Shown here piece after piece: positions 1-7,574 of a stretch of 64,000 nucleotides of DNA (the first letter of the stretch is position 1; each line of letters begins with the position of its first letter). This DNA comes from Halomonas alkaliantarctica. Its GTDB lineage: Bacteria > Pseudomonadota > Gammaproteobacteria > Pseudomonadales > Halomonadaceae. A program made the translations under genes and the position numbers. Location: positions 992,001-1,056,000 of the forward strand of contig NZ_CP122961.1 of NCBI RefSeq assembly GCF_029854215.1, written 5' to 3'. The notes under the pieces were generated by a model. It did no database searches. It was given only the letters and a program-made list of their open reading frames with translations, and had not been told where the DNA came from.

Positions 1-1
1 G

Positions 2-496
2 CTAGTGATTGCGATTCTGCCCTCGGCATTGAGCCAACACGGTTTGTCCGCCTGGAGTGGCTTCGCCACCTTCGGTATCTGCAGCTGCGGGGTGCTGTTT
101 CAGCCTTGGGCGAGAAGGCTTGCGCCGCGCAGCGCTACCCAACTGGGGCTGGTGATTTTGCCGATTGCTTATGGGTTGATCGCCTGGGGCGCTGTTCACG
201 GCAATCTTGTGGCGGTGTTACTGGGCACGGTGGCTGCCAGCAGCGCCTGCTATGGGTTTATCTACCTGGGGGGATTAAGCGGCGTGTTGGCGATTGCGGA
301 TACCTCGGCTAGCCAACAAGCCACCCAAGCCAGCGCGGGCTATTTTTTGATGGCCTATCTGGGCTTCAGTATTCCGGTGATCACTACTGGGGTACTCATT
401 GATGCGGTAGGGCATACCTTGGCGTTAGCGCTATTTGGCCTTGCGCTGCTGTTTGGCGTGATCGCCACGTTAGTTCTATTGCGCAAGGCTCGGTAA
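2..496 (+). CDS. MFS transporter, C-terminal part (truncated by window edge)
   Basis: The reading frame is open from the first bases of the window, so the gene begins upstream and only about 164 C-terminal residues are seen. The protein is almost entirely hydrophobic, with about five predicted membrane helices separated by short loops such as QPWARRLAPRSA. This fits the last helices of a 12-TM major facilitator superfamily permease. No substrate-specific motif is visible in this half. The stop codon is at 494-496 and the next gene is convergent (its stop at 511), leaving a 14-bp gap. The MFS assignment is probable from topology and loop pattern; the substrate is unknown. Confidence 0.6.
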   Translation, partial: LVIAILPSALSQHGLSAWSGFATFGICSCGVLFQPWARRLAPRSATQLGLVILPIAYGLIAWGAVHGNLVAVLLGTVAASSACYGFIYLGGLSGVLAIADTSASQQATQASAGYFLMAYLGFSIPVITTGVLIDAVGHTLALALFGLALLFGVIATLVLLRKAR

Positions 497-510
497 TTTT
501 GACAACCGAT

Positions 511-1443
511 CTATGGTTGCTTCTCTACCAAGAGCCCACAGGAGGGCGCGGCCCAGCGTGTATTGGTGGTAAACACTACGTCACATACCACGGGAGAATA
601 GTAGCGGCGCACCTCGTCATCGACGCGTGCCCTGAGTAAATCCTGGCTGGTGACCGAAATGTCGGATGCTTCTGGCAGTACCACATGCACCATCACATAC
701 AGCAGGCGCCCAGGGCGAACCATGCGCACGCGCACTTCTTGGGTGTCGATATCTGCCAGGGCACTCGCCACGGCTTGGCGAACGGGCACCGCGATAACTT
801 CTTCTGGAGTTTTGTTGAGCAGCTCCTTCAATGCTTGGGAGGCCATCCGCACCGGCACGCCCAAACATAGCACCACCACAGCAATGACCAACACTGAATC
901 CACGTAGGGCAGAATCGCCTGCCAGCCTAGGCGCTCAAACAGCATCACCAGGCAGAAGGCGGCGAGTACAGCGGCAGAAATGACGCTGTTGACTAACCAG
1001 TTGAGTTTGTCTGCCGCTACCAGTGGGCTGCTTACGTGGCGCTGGCTGCGGTGCATCACCCAGGCGGTGAGTGAACAAGCCGCGGTGGCGAATAGCGCGT
1101 ACAGCACCGCCAAGCCCGCCGCGATCTCACGGCCGCCGGTGAGAAGGGCGGCAATGGCATCGACCAAGGCAAAAATAGACACGCCTAAAATAAGCAGCCC
1201 TTTGCACAGGTTCACCAGCGACTCAAAATAGCTATAGCCGAACGGATAAGATTCGCTATCGGGGCGGCTGGCTAACTTGCTCACTTTGATGGTCACCAGG
1301 GCAACGCTGAAATAGATCAGATTGAAAAGCCCATCCAACAGGATCGCTTGGGAGTTGGAGGCGAGTGTAGCTACGATGCCTGCACAACCAATCAGCAGCG
1401 CCATAAAGGCTGAAAACGCTAAAGTACTCGATTCTGTCTTCAC
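511..1443 (-). CDS. Cation diffusion facilitator (CDF) family transporter with altered metal-site residues
   Basis: A 310-residue inner-membrane protein with about six membrane helices and a cytoplasmic C-terminal domain of about 90 residues, the layout of CDF (cation efflux) metal/proton antiporters. The PFGYSYFESLVNL stretch after helix 2 matches the conserved linker of the family. In well-studied zinc members, helix 2 carries DxxxD and helix 5 HxxxD. Here the equivalent positions read DGLFN and NWLVN, so three of the four usual ligands are Asn. Either this is a divergent subgroup with another substrate or the transport site has changed. The gene is transcribed away from the alpha/beta hydrolase at 1612. 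Family placement is secure; the substrate is not. Confidence 0.82.
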   Translation of the reverse strand: MKTESSTLAFSAFMALLIGCAGIVATLASNSQAILLDGLFNLIYFSVALVTIKVSKLASRPDSESYPFGYSYFESLVNLCKGLLILGVSIFALVDAIAALLTGGREIAAGLAVLYALFATAACSLTAWVMHRSQRHVSSPLVAADKLNWLVNSVISAAVLAAFCLVMLFERLGWQAILPYVDSVLVIAVVVLCLGVPVRMASQALKELLNKTPEEVIAVPVRQAVASALADIDTQEVRVRMVRPGRLLYVMVHVVLPEASDISVTSQDLLRARVDDEVRRYYSPVVCDVVFTTNTRWAAPSCGLLVEKQP

Positions 1444-1611
1444 AAAGGTTTCTTCCGGTATACATAGTCAAAATAGCCAATAAGCATAGCAACTTTGTTA
1501 GCGAATTATCGCATGCCGGCTCATTACGCACTTTTGGAAAGCATCATAAGTTCTACTAACCTAATGAGGCGTTTGTTTGATTCACGTTAAGCCAAACAGG
1601 AGGGTGAGACG

Positions 1612-2448
1612 ATGCCAATGTTAAGCGTAGGAACGGAACAGGGCACGCCGGTTGAGCTTTATTACGAAGTGCGCGGAGCGGGCAAGCCCGTGGTGCTGAT
1701 CCACGGTTGGCCGCTGAGTGGCCGCTCGTGGGAAAAGCAGGTGCCAGCGTTAGTCGAGGCGGGATACAAGGTGATTACCTATGATCGTCGGGGCTTTGGC
1801 GGGTCAACCCAGGCCGATGGCGGCTACGACTACGACACCCTAGCGTCAGACCTCAAGAAACTGATCGAGGCGCTGGATTTGCACGATGCTACCCTGGTGG
1901 GCTTTTCCATGGGCGGCGGTGAAGTGGCGCGCTACGTCTCCAGCTACGGCACAAGTCGTGTTAAAAAAGCTGTTTTTGCCGCGGCAGTACCCCCTTACCT
2001 GTATAAAGCCGATGATAATCCCGACGGTGGTCTTGATGATGACACCATCAACCAGTTCCTTGAGGGCGTAAAAGACGACCGCATTGCCTTCCTGGAAGAG
2101 TTTACCAAAAGCTTTTTTACCGCAGGCGAGCGTAGCGACTTAGTCAGTGAGCCGAACCGCCAGTATCATCGCGATATTGCCGCCTTTGCGTCACCCCAGG
2201 CGACCTACGACTGCATCAAGGCGTTTAGCTATACCGATTTCCGTGAAGATCTACCTAGCATCGATATCCCCACGCTAGTCCTCCACGGTGATGCAGATGG
2301 CATCGTGCCCTTTGAAGTCAGCGGTAAGCGGGCTCAGGAGCTACTGCCCAATGCGCAAACGCAAGTGATCAAGGGCGGGCCCCATGGTCTCAATGCTACC
2401 CATCCTGATGAGTTTAACCAGGCGCTGATTAGCTTTTTGAATGAATAA
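1612..2448 (+). CDS. Alpha/beta hydrolase, non-heme chloroperoxidase/arylesterase type
   Basis: A 278-residue cytosolic alpha/beta-hydrolase. The oxyanion-hole segment HGWPLSGRSW is near residue 31. The nucleophile elbow GFSMGG puts the catalytic serine at residue 99. LHGDADGIVPF near the C-terminus supplies the acid and GGPHGLNATH the histidine. This combination is typical of cofactor-free haloperoxidases and related esterases; the physiological substrate cannot be told. The ATG is preceded by an AGGAGGG-like ribosome binding site. A hairpin terminator follows at 2486. It stands alone between the divergent CDF gene and the convergent nirBD operon. Confidence 0.85.
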   Translation: MPMLSVGTEQGTPVELYYEVRGAGKPVVLIHGWPLSGRSWEKQVPALVEAGYKVITYDRRGFGGSTQADGGYDYDTLASDLKKLIEALDLHDATLVGFSMGGGEVARYVSSYGTSRVKKAVFAAAVPPYLYKADDNPDGGLDDDTINQFLEGVKDDRIAFLEEFTKSFFTAGERSDLVSEPNRQYHRDIAAFASPQATYDCIKAFSYTDFREDLPSIDIPTLVLHGDADGIVPFEVSGKRAQELLPNAQTQVIKGGPHGLNATHPDEFNQALISFLNE

Positions 2449-2485
2449 CGTTTGAGGGTAGTTTGAAGGTAACGGCTGCGAACAA

Positions 2486-2510
2486 CAACGCCGCCCTAAT
2501 GGCGGCGTTG
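2486..2510. terminator. Rho-independent-type hairpin between hydrolase and nirD
   Basis: A perfect 10-bp inverted repeat, CAACGCCGCC/GGCGGCGTTG, with a 5-nt loop lies between two convergent genes. The U-tract is short (TCGATTT on the plus strand). It probably ends the hydrolase transcript and may also serve the nirBD transcript from the other side. Confidence 0.65.
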
Positions 2511-2537
2511 TCGATTTATCAAGGCTCATTAATGTGG

Positions 2538-2939
2538 TTACCCCTCAACCCACACCTCATCACCCTTAAATTCCACCTTCCAGGTACGTAGCTTAACGTC
2601 CTCATCCTCTAAACACTGGCCGTCTTCAAGGCGGAAGTGCTGCTTGTAGATAGGCGAGGCGACGACAGCCGCACCTTTAAGGTCGCCAACGATGCCTCGA
2701 GCGATCACGTTAGCATTTGAAAAGGGGTCATGATGATCGAGAGCATAGAGCTCATCGCCCTTTCCTCGCAGCCCGGGCAAGTAGAAAATAGCGACCTGGG
2801 CGGGGCCTTCGGCGGTTTCCAGCCAGGCGGCGACGCCGGAGAACGCGACTAGATCTGCTTTTGTACAGACTTTTTGCCACGCCTTACTGTTTGGAACATC
2901 CGCCATATCCATCTCTTTTTTCAGTGCCGTTGCGGTCAT
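2538..2939 (-). CDS. nirD: Nitrite reductase (NADH) small subunit NirD
   Basis: A 133-residue Rieske-fold protein without the cysteine/histidine cluster ligands, as is usual for NirD. It accompanies NirB in the cytoplasmic siroheme nitrite reductase that makes ammonium from nitrite with NADH. The segments PGLRGKGDELYALDHHDPF and SPIYKQHFRLEDGQC match the family. The start has an AAGAGG ribosome binding site. It lies 31 bp downstream of nirB and is the last gene of the leftward nitrite/nitrate operon. Confidence 0.93.
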   Translation of the reverse strand: MTATALKKEMDMADVPNSKAWQKVCTKADLVAFSGVAAWLETAEGPAQVAIFYLPGLRGKGDELYALDHHDPFSNANVIARGIVGDLKGAAVVASPIYKQHFRLEDGQCLEDEDVKLRTWKVEFKGDEVWVEG

Positions 2940-2970
2940 TGGGTGCCTCTTTTATAGCTATTCAAAAGCG

Positions 2971-5493
2971 TCAGTGAGAAGTTGTCTGGGCAGGCCTTGG
3001 CTGGCCGCGCTCGGAAGTCATGATGATTGACGGATCCGGGCGGTCATCGTTGACGAAGCTGCGGAAGCGCTTGAGTTTCTCTGGGTCGCTGATGGCGTCG
3101 GCCCATTCACACTGGTAGGTATCCACCACAGTTTGCATCTGGCGCTCCAACTCGTCGTTGATGCCTAAGCTGTCTTCCAGAATCACCTCTTTGAGGTACT
3201 CCAGGCCGCCGTCGAGGTTTTCACGCCATACCGATGTGCGCTGCAAGCGATCGGCGGTGCGCACGTAGAACATCAAGAAGCGGTCAATGGTGCGGTAGAG
3301 CTGCTCGTCGTCCAGGTCGGTGGCAAACAGTTCGGCGTGGCGGGGGCGCATGCCGCCGTTACCGCAAACGTAGAGGTTCCAGCCGTTTTCGGTGGCAATA
3401 ATGCCGATGTCTTTGCTCTGGGCTTCGGCGCACTCGCGGGTGCAGCCGGAAACGCCAAACTTGATCTTGTGGGGCGAGCGCAGACCCTTGTAGCGGTTCT
3501 CTAACTGAATCGCCATGCCGACGCTGTCCTGAACGCCGTAGCGACACCAGGTGCTGCCCACGCAGGATTTCACCGTGCGCAGCGATTTACCGTAAGCGTG
3601 ACCGGTCTCGAAGCCTGCAGCAATCAGCTCTCCCCAGATATCCGGCAGGTCTTCCAGGCGTGCGCCGAACAGGTCGATACGCTGGCCGCCAGTGACCTTG
3701 GAGTAGAGGCTGTATTTTTTGGCCACTTCGCCCAGTACGATCAGTTTGTCTGGAGTAATTTCGCCACCGGCAACACGCGGCACCACGGAGTAGGTGCCGT
3801 TTTTCTGCATGTTGGCCATAAAGGTGTCGTTGGTGTCCTGCAGGGGGATATGCGCCGCGTCGGTGATCGGCTCATTGAAGCAGGAGGCCAGAATGGACGC
3901 CACGGCGGGTTTGCAGATGTCGCAACCCAGGCGGTGAGTGTCGGCGTTGCCGTGTTTTTCGATCAAGTCAGTAAAGGTTTTGATGCCCTCGACGCGCACA
4001 ATATCGTAAAGCTCCTGGCGGGTATGGGCGAAGTGCTCGCAAATCGATTTATCGACTTCGACACCGCGGGCTTCAAGTTCGTGGTCAACCACGCTTTTGA
4101 GCAGCGCTGTGCAGCCGCCGCAGCCGGTGCTGGCTTTGGTGGCCGCTTTGACACCGCCTAGATCTACCGCGCCAGCGTCAATAGTGGCGCAAATGTCGCC
4201 TTTGGCGACGTTATGGCAAGAGCAGATGGTGGCGGTTTCCGGTAGCGCTCCAGGGCCGAGGGTGGGAGCTGCGCCGCTGCTTTGGGGCAGGATCAGCGAA
4301 GCGGGTTCATCGGGGAGCTCAATACGGTTTGAGTAGTACTGTAGCAGCGTGTCATAAACGCTGTTGTCGCCCACCAGCATCGCGCCGAGCAGCTTTTTAC
4401 CATCGCTGGAAACCACCAGCTTGCGATACTCCTGCTTGATGGGATCCAGATAGCGGAACATCCGCGCGCCGGGGTTCTGATTACCATGGGCATCACCAAT
4501 TGAGCCTACGTCAACACCCATTAGCTTAAGCTTGGTGCTCATGTCGGCGCCGCCAAACTGAGTGTCACCGCCGGTCAACGTCGAGAACGCCGCTTTGGCC
4601 ATTTGGTAACCGGGGGCCACCAAGCCAAAAATACTCTGATTCCACAATGCCACTTCGCCAATCGCTAAAATAGCCGGGTCGCTGGTCAGGCACTGGTTAT
4701 CCACTACCACGCCGCCGCGTTCACCAATCTCCAGGCCGCAGTCCCGGGCCAACTGGTCGCGGGGACGAATGCCAGCGGAGAACACGATTAGGTCGGTTTC
4801 CAGCACCTTGTCGTCTTGGAAGACCATGCGGTGGCGGCTCGCCTTGCCATCCTCAATACGCTGGGTGGCCCGTTCTAGAAGTACCTGTACGCCCAGCGCT
4901 TCGATTTTTTCGCGCAGTAGCTCGCCGCCTTCGTTATCCACCTGCATGGGCATTAGACGTGAGGCAAATTCCACCACCGCCGTATCGAGATTTAAACCGC
5001 GCAAAGCATTAGCCGCTTCCAAACCCAGCAGGCCGCCACCCACCACCACACCGGTGGTGGCGTTTTCGGCGGCAGCGCGGATATCGTCTAAATCGTCCAG
5101 GGTGCGATAGACCAAACACCCTTCCCGGTCGTTGCCGGGAATCGGCGGTACAAAGGGGAAGGAGCCGGTGGCCAGCACCAAGCGGTCGTAGGGGTATCGC
5201 CCTTGATCGGTGATTACTTCTTGCTGATCGCGGTCGATCTCAATCACGGCTTCGCTTGTGCGCAGTTCCACACCGCTAACGGCGTAGTAATCTGCTTCGC
5301 AAAGGGCTAGCGAATCGGCGTCGCGACCGCTGAAGTATTCAGATAGGTGTACCCGGTCATAGGCGCGGTGGCGCTCTTCGCCAAACACGGTGACCTGATA
5401 GCGCTCAAGGGCGCCGTTATCGACGAGCTGCTCGACCAGGTGGTGGCCGACCATGCCGTTACCAATAATAATAAGCTGTTGTTGGGTAGACAT
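2971..5493 (-). CDS. nirB: Nitrite reductase (NADH) large subunit NirB
   Basis: An 840-residue protein of normal NirB length. It reduces nitrite to ammonium in the cytoplasm. The N-terminal half is a FAD/NAD(P)H oxidoreductase (GNGMVGHHLVEQL at the start; GVVVGGGLLGLEAA for NAD). A BFD-type [2Fe-2S] domain starts with CSCHN at C424/C426 and ends in CGGC. The C-terminal half carries the siroheme/[4Fe-4S] ligands C644, C650, C684 and C688 (CVGSTWC, CTREC). The start is fixed by GGAGG seven bases upstream, and the ATG directly follows the stop of the preceding flavoprotein gene, so the two are translationally coupled. Its siroheme depends on the cobA gene across the divergent promoter. Expression is probably NtrC/sigma-54 and NasR controlled through the leader at 6853-7012. 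Confidence 0.96.
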   Translation of the reverse strand: MSTQQQLIIIGNGMVGHHLVEQLVDNGALERYQVTVFGEERHRAYDRVHLSEYFSGRDADSLALCEADYYAVSGVELRTSEAVIEIDRDQQEVITDQGRYPYDRLVLATGSFPFVPPIPGNDREGCLVYRTLDDLDDIRAAAENATTGVVVGGGLLGLEAANALRGLNLDTAVVEFASRLMPMQVDNEGGELLREKIEALGVQVLLERATQRIEDGKASRHRMVFQDDKVLETDLIVFSAGIRPRDQLARDCGLEIGERGGVVVDNQCLTSDPAILAIGEVALWNQSIFGLVAPGYQMAKAAFSTLTGGDTQFGGADMSTKLKLMGVDVGSIGDAHGNQNPGARMFRYLDPIKQEYRKLVVSSDGKKLLGAMLVGDNSVYDTLLQYYSNRIELPDEPASLILPQSSGAAPTLGPGALPETATICSCHNVAKGDICATIDAGAVDLGGVKAATKASTGCGGCTALLKSVVDHELEARGVEVDKSICEHFAHTRQELYDIVRVEGIKTFTDLIEKHGNADTHRLGCDICKPAVASILASCFNEPITDAAHIPLQDTNDTFMANMQKNGTYSVVPRVAGGEITPDKLIVLGEVAKKYSLYSKVTGGQRIDLFGARLEDLPDIWGELIAAGFETGHAYGKSLRTVKSCVGSTWCRYGVQDSVGMAIQLENRYKGLRSPHKIKFGVSGCTRECAEAQSKDIGIIATENGWNLYVCGNGGMRPRHAELFATDLDDEQLYRTIDRFLMFYVRTADRLQRTSVWRENLDGGLEYLKEVILEDSLGINDELERQMQTVVDTYQCEWADAISDPEKLKRFRSFVNDDRPDPSIIMTSERGQPRPAQTTSH

Positions 5494-6810
5494 TTAAGCC
5501 GCCTCCGACGTTGTATGAGAAGAGTGTTTTGAAGAGTCAGGAGTAACTGGAGATACCGCTTCGCGTAGCACCTCGACATCAGCACCACCAAAGAGTAAGG
5601 CTTGGCGGTAAGGGTTGAGATCGGTACCCGCGAGCGCTTGCTCGAAGTACCAGGGGCCCTGGCTGGTGTCGCCGTAGAGCACTGCCCCTTCAATCTGGCC
5701 GTTGCGTAAGAGCAGGCGGCGGTAGTCGCCGCGCTCAAGGTCGTGGTAATTCAATACATCATGCTCGGCGCTGGCCTCGGTGGGGCCAAAGGCATAGAGC
5801 GCTACGCCACTGATTTTGAGTTTGGTGGCGCTGGGGGCATCTGCGTAGCCTTGGGTGGCCGCGCCGCACAGCGTTGCGGCAAGCACCTCTACCTGGCGCC
5901 AGATCGGTTCCACCAAGCCATAAGTGGTGCCCTCAAACTGGCAGCACTCTCCCAGCGCTGAGATCGCCGGGTCGCTGGTGGTGAGCCATTCGTCCACCAC
6001 AATCGCTCGATCCGTGCGCAGATCTGCATGGCAGCCAAGTTCCGCATTAGGGGTAATGCCCGCGGCAACGATCACGCTGGAGGCGTTCAACTGGCGGCCA
6101 TCGGCAAGATGCACCTTGGCGACCCGGCCCTGTGCGTCGCTTTCTAGCCGTTCTAGCTGGGCACCGGTGATGATGTTCAAGCCGCGTTGCGTTAGGGAGT
6201 CTTTGAGCAAGTGCGCAGCGGTCGTATCCAATTGGCGATTCATCAGCTGCTCGCTGCGCTGGAGCACGCAAACGTTGATACCGTTGCCACGCTTACGCAG
6301 CCCTTCGGCCGCTTCAAGACCGAGTAGGCCGCCACCAATCACGACAGCATCGCCGCCGCGCTGAGCAATGGCCTCAAGTGCTTCGGCATCTTGCAGGTCG
6401 CGAAAGCCGTGTACGCCCTCAAGCTCAATACCCGGAACATCGGGCAGCGCTGGGCGTGAGCCGGTGGCGATGACTACATGGTCGTAATCAAGCGATCGGC
6501 CGCTATCGGTGGTCAACGTTTGGCTTGCGCGGTCAAGCGTCTTGACCTTTTCACCGAGTATCAGGTTGATGCCCTGTTCGGCGTACCACGTGGTGTCGCG
6601 CAGCGTAAGCGCCTCCTGCTGCATCTCACCGGCCAACAGTGGCGAAAGCAGAATACGGTTATAGGCGGGAGTTGGCTCTGCGCCCACTACCGTGATGCGC
6701 TGTGGGCGTATGGGCTGTTTTACCAACGCCTCAATCAGGCGGTGGCTTGCCATACCATTGCCAATGATCACCAGATGGTCGTTGGGCGAGCACCGGGAAG
6801 TGGTTTCCAT
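5494..6810 (-). CDS. NAD(P)/FAD-dependent oxidoreductase, NasC-like electron-transfer subunit for nitrate reductase
   Basis: A 438-residue flavoprotein homologous to the N-terminal half of NirB. It has a FAD dinucleotide-binding start (VIIGNGMASHRLIEAL), an NAD-binding GGGLLGLEAAEGL segment and an ATGSRPALP loop. It has no iron-sulphur cysteine cluster, so it is not a full nitrite reductase. In Klebsiella-type systems NasC is such a flavoprotein passing electrons from NADH to NasA; that role is inferred here from homology and position. The start at 6810 is chosen because AGGAG lies upstream; a longer frame to 6876 would run into the leader terminator. It is the first gene of the leftward operon and abuts nirB. 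Confidence 0.82.
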   Translation of the reverse strand: METTSRCSPNDHLVIIGNGMASHRLIEALVKQPIRPQRITVVGAEPTPAYNRILLSPLLAGEMQQEALTLRDTTWYAEQGINLILGEKVKTLDRASQTLTTDSGRSLDYDHVVIATGSRPALPDVPGIELEGVHGFRDLQDAEALEAIAQRGGDAVVIGGGLLGLEAAEGLRKRGNGINVCVLQRSEQLMNRQLDTTAAHLLKDSLTQRGLNIITGAQLERLESDAQGRVAKVHLADGRQLNASSVIVAAGITPNAELGCHADLRTDRAIVVDEWLTTSDPAISALGECCQFEGTTYGLVEPIWRQVEVLAATLCGAATQGYADAPSATKLKISGVALYAFGPTEASAEHDVLNYHDLERGDYRRLLLRNGQIEGAVLYGDTSQGPWYFEQALAGTDLNPYRQALLFGGADVEVLREAVSPVTPDSSKHSSHTTSEAA

Positions 6811-6852
6811 GGGTGGCTCCTCTGTGTCTTTGCGGCTGCTTGAGCACCAAAC

Positions 6853-6917
6853 AAAAAAAACGCCCCTGTTTCGCACCTCTTTGCGAACAATCGCAAAAGC
6901 GTGCGTAACAGGGGCGT
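6853..6917 (-). terminator. Leader terminator (attenuator) upstream of the nasC-like/nirBD operon
   Basis: Read on the minus strand, ACGCCCCTGTT pairs perfectly with AACAGGGGCGT. An A-A mismatch is followed by CGCAC/GTGCG, and an inner hairpin TTTGCGA/TCGCAAA extends the stem. Eight consecutive T residues follow at 6860-6853. This is a very strong intrinsic terminator sitting between the operon promoter and the first start codon (6810), so it can only act as an attenuator for the operon itself. Confidence 0.85.
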
Positions 6918-6947
6918 CGTTGCCCGATAGCGTCTTTTTAAACGCGC

Positions 6948-6967
6948 GACAACCGCCATTGGCTGTC
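6948..6967 (-). promoter_or_regulatory. ANTAR-type hexaloop hairpin in the nirBD leader RNA
   Basis: On the minus strand GACAGCC pairs with GGTTGTC (seven pairs including one G-U), closing the six-base loop AATGGC. Loop positions 1 and 4 are A and G, the bases conserved in RNA targets of ANTAR antiterminators such as NasR and EutV. It lies about 20 nt into the predicted transcript and about 30 nt before the attenuator. A clear second hexaloop, usual in such elements, is not resolved here. Confidence 0.6.
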
Positions 6968-6995
6968 AGCTGATTAAAAACCTTACTCTGTAATA

Positions 6996-7012
6996 AGCAA
7001 AGAGCTAGCCAA
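6996..7012 (-). promoter_or_regulatory. Sigma-54 (RpoN) promoter of the nasC-like/nirBD operon
   Basis: The minus strand reads TTGGCTAGCTCTTTGCT. GG (7010-7009) and GC (6998-6997) are exactly 10 bases apart, and the TGGC and TTGCT cores match the -24/-12 consensus. Predicted transcription starts near 6985, giving a leader of about 175 nt that contains the hexaloop hairpin and attenuator. Confidence 0.7.
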
Positions 7013-7098
7013 TTGGCCGTTTAACATATTTTTTTAAGTAACTTCAGTTGCTTAGATATGGGTGATGGAGAAGCGATAACACGACTCTTAGGATAGGC

Positions 7099-7114
7099 TG
7101 CACAGTGATGGTGC
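7099..7114. promoter_or_regulatory. NtrC-type enhancer site shared by the divergent nitrate operons
   Basis: TGCAC-AGTGATG-GTGC matches the NtrC dyad GCAC-N7-GTGC in both half-sites. It lies about 90 bp upstream of the leftward and about 145 bp upstream of the rightward sigma-54 promoter, a usual range for enhancer binding. The binding protein is inferred, not shown. Confidence 0.6.
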
Positions 7115-7151
7115 GAAAAGGATGGCGGCGTGCACTTTCACACACCATTTA

Positions 7152-7166
7152 GCGAGTAGCAGGTGC
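7152..7166. promoter_or_regulatory. Second, weaker NtrC-like dyad
   Basis: GCGA-N7-GTGC, one base off the perfect NtrC dyad, sits about 50 bp (close to five helical turns) from the stronger site. Paired NtrC sites in helical phase are common, which supports but does not prove the call. Confidence 0.4.
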
Positions 7167-7255
7167 TAAAACAAGTCTAAAAAGAGCGTTGAGTCGGCAT
7201 CACTTTATTTTCAAATATCTGTTTATAAAGAGTAAGTTTTAAAAGGGTGGGTTTT

Positions 7256-7271
7256 AGGCTTGCCTTTTGCA
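7256..7271 (+). promoter_or_regulatory. Sigma-54 promoter of the nasA-cobA-kinase operon
   Basis: AGGCTTGCCTTTTGCA has GG (7257-7258) and GC (7269-7270) separated by exactly 10 bases and an intact TTGCA -12 element; the -24 element is AGGC rather than TGGC. Transcription is predicted near 7282, giving a leader of nearly 300 nt before nasA. Confidence 0.6.
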
Positions 7272-7385
7272 GCTATCTGGACAACAAGTTAGTTAACAAG
7301 GGATAAGCGCTCATTGCTTGGCGATGGCAGCGAATAACTCCAAAGCCGTTAGAAAAACAAGTAGCCGAATGTGTAGCTGTTAGAA

Positions 7386-7440
7386 AATCTTCATTTGTTT
7401 GAAGAGATTATTGTAAAGAGTAATGCACCGATGAAGGTGC
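7386..7440 (+). promoter_or_regulatory. Tandem hexaloop hairpins in the nasA leader
   Basis: Two short hairpins lie 20 nt apart. CTTCA/TGAAG (7389-7404) closes the loop TTTGTT, and GCACC/GGTGC (7425-7440) closes the loop GATGAA. Both loops are six bases with G at position 4, as in ANTAR RNA targets, but neither has the expected A at position 1. Their place just before a leader terminator fits a NasR target; the loop mismatch keeps confidence moderate. Confidence 0.45.
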
Positions 7441-7454
7441 GCTGTGGCAACGAC

Positions 7455-7518
7455 GTCCAGCCCTCTTCTCTCAATGCGTTTATATAGAGCATTAGAGAAA
7501 GGGACTGGGCGTTTTTTT
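7455..7518 (+). terminator. Leader terminator (attenuator) upstream of nasA
   Basis: A long hairpin pairs GTCCAG-CCCT-TTCTCT-AATGC (7455-7477) with its complement at 7489-7510 through a few bulges, then seven T residues follow at 7512-7518. It ends 56 nt before the nasA start. No gene precedes it on this strand, so it must act on the nasA leader. Confidence 0.8.
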
Positions 7519-7574
7519 ATGCCCGGTATTTATATACGTATATACGGCGTTCAGGTAAGACCCGAGGAGTAGTT

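Noticed and set aside
3598..4161. Long open frame antisense to nirB
   Set aside because: It is a shadow of the GC-rich nirB frame; its translation shows no domain or start signal and nirB is fully supported.
6811..6876. N-terminal extension of the nasC-like gene
   Set aside because: It would run into the T-run and stem of the leader terminator and lacks a ribosome binding site; AGGAG supports the start at 6810.
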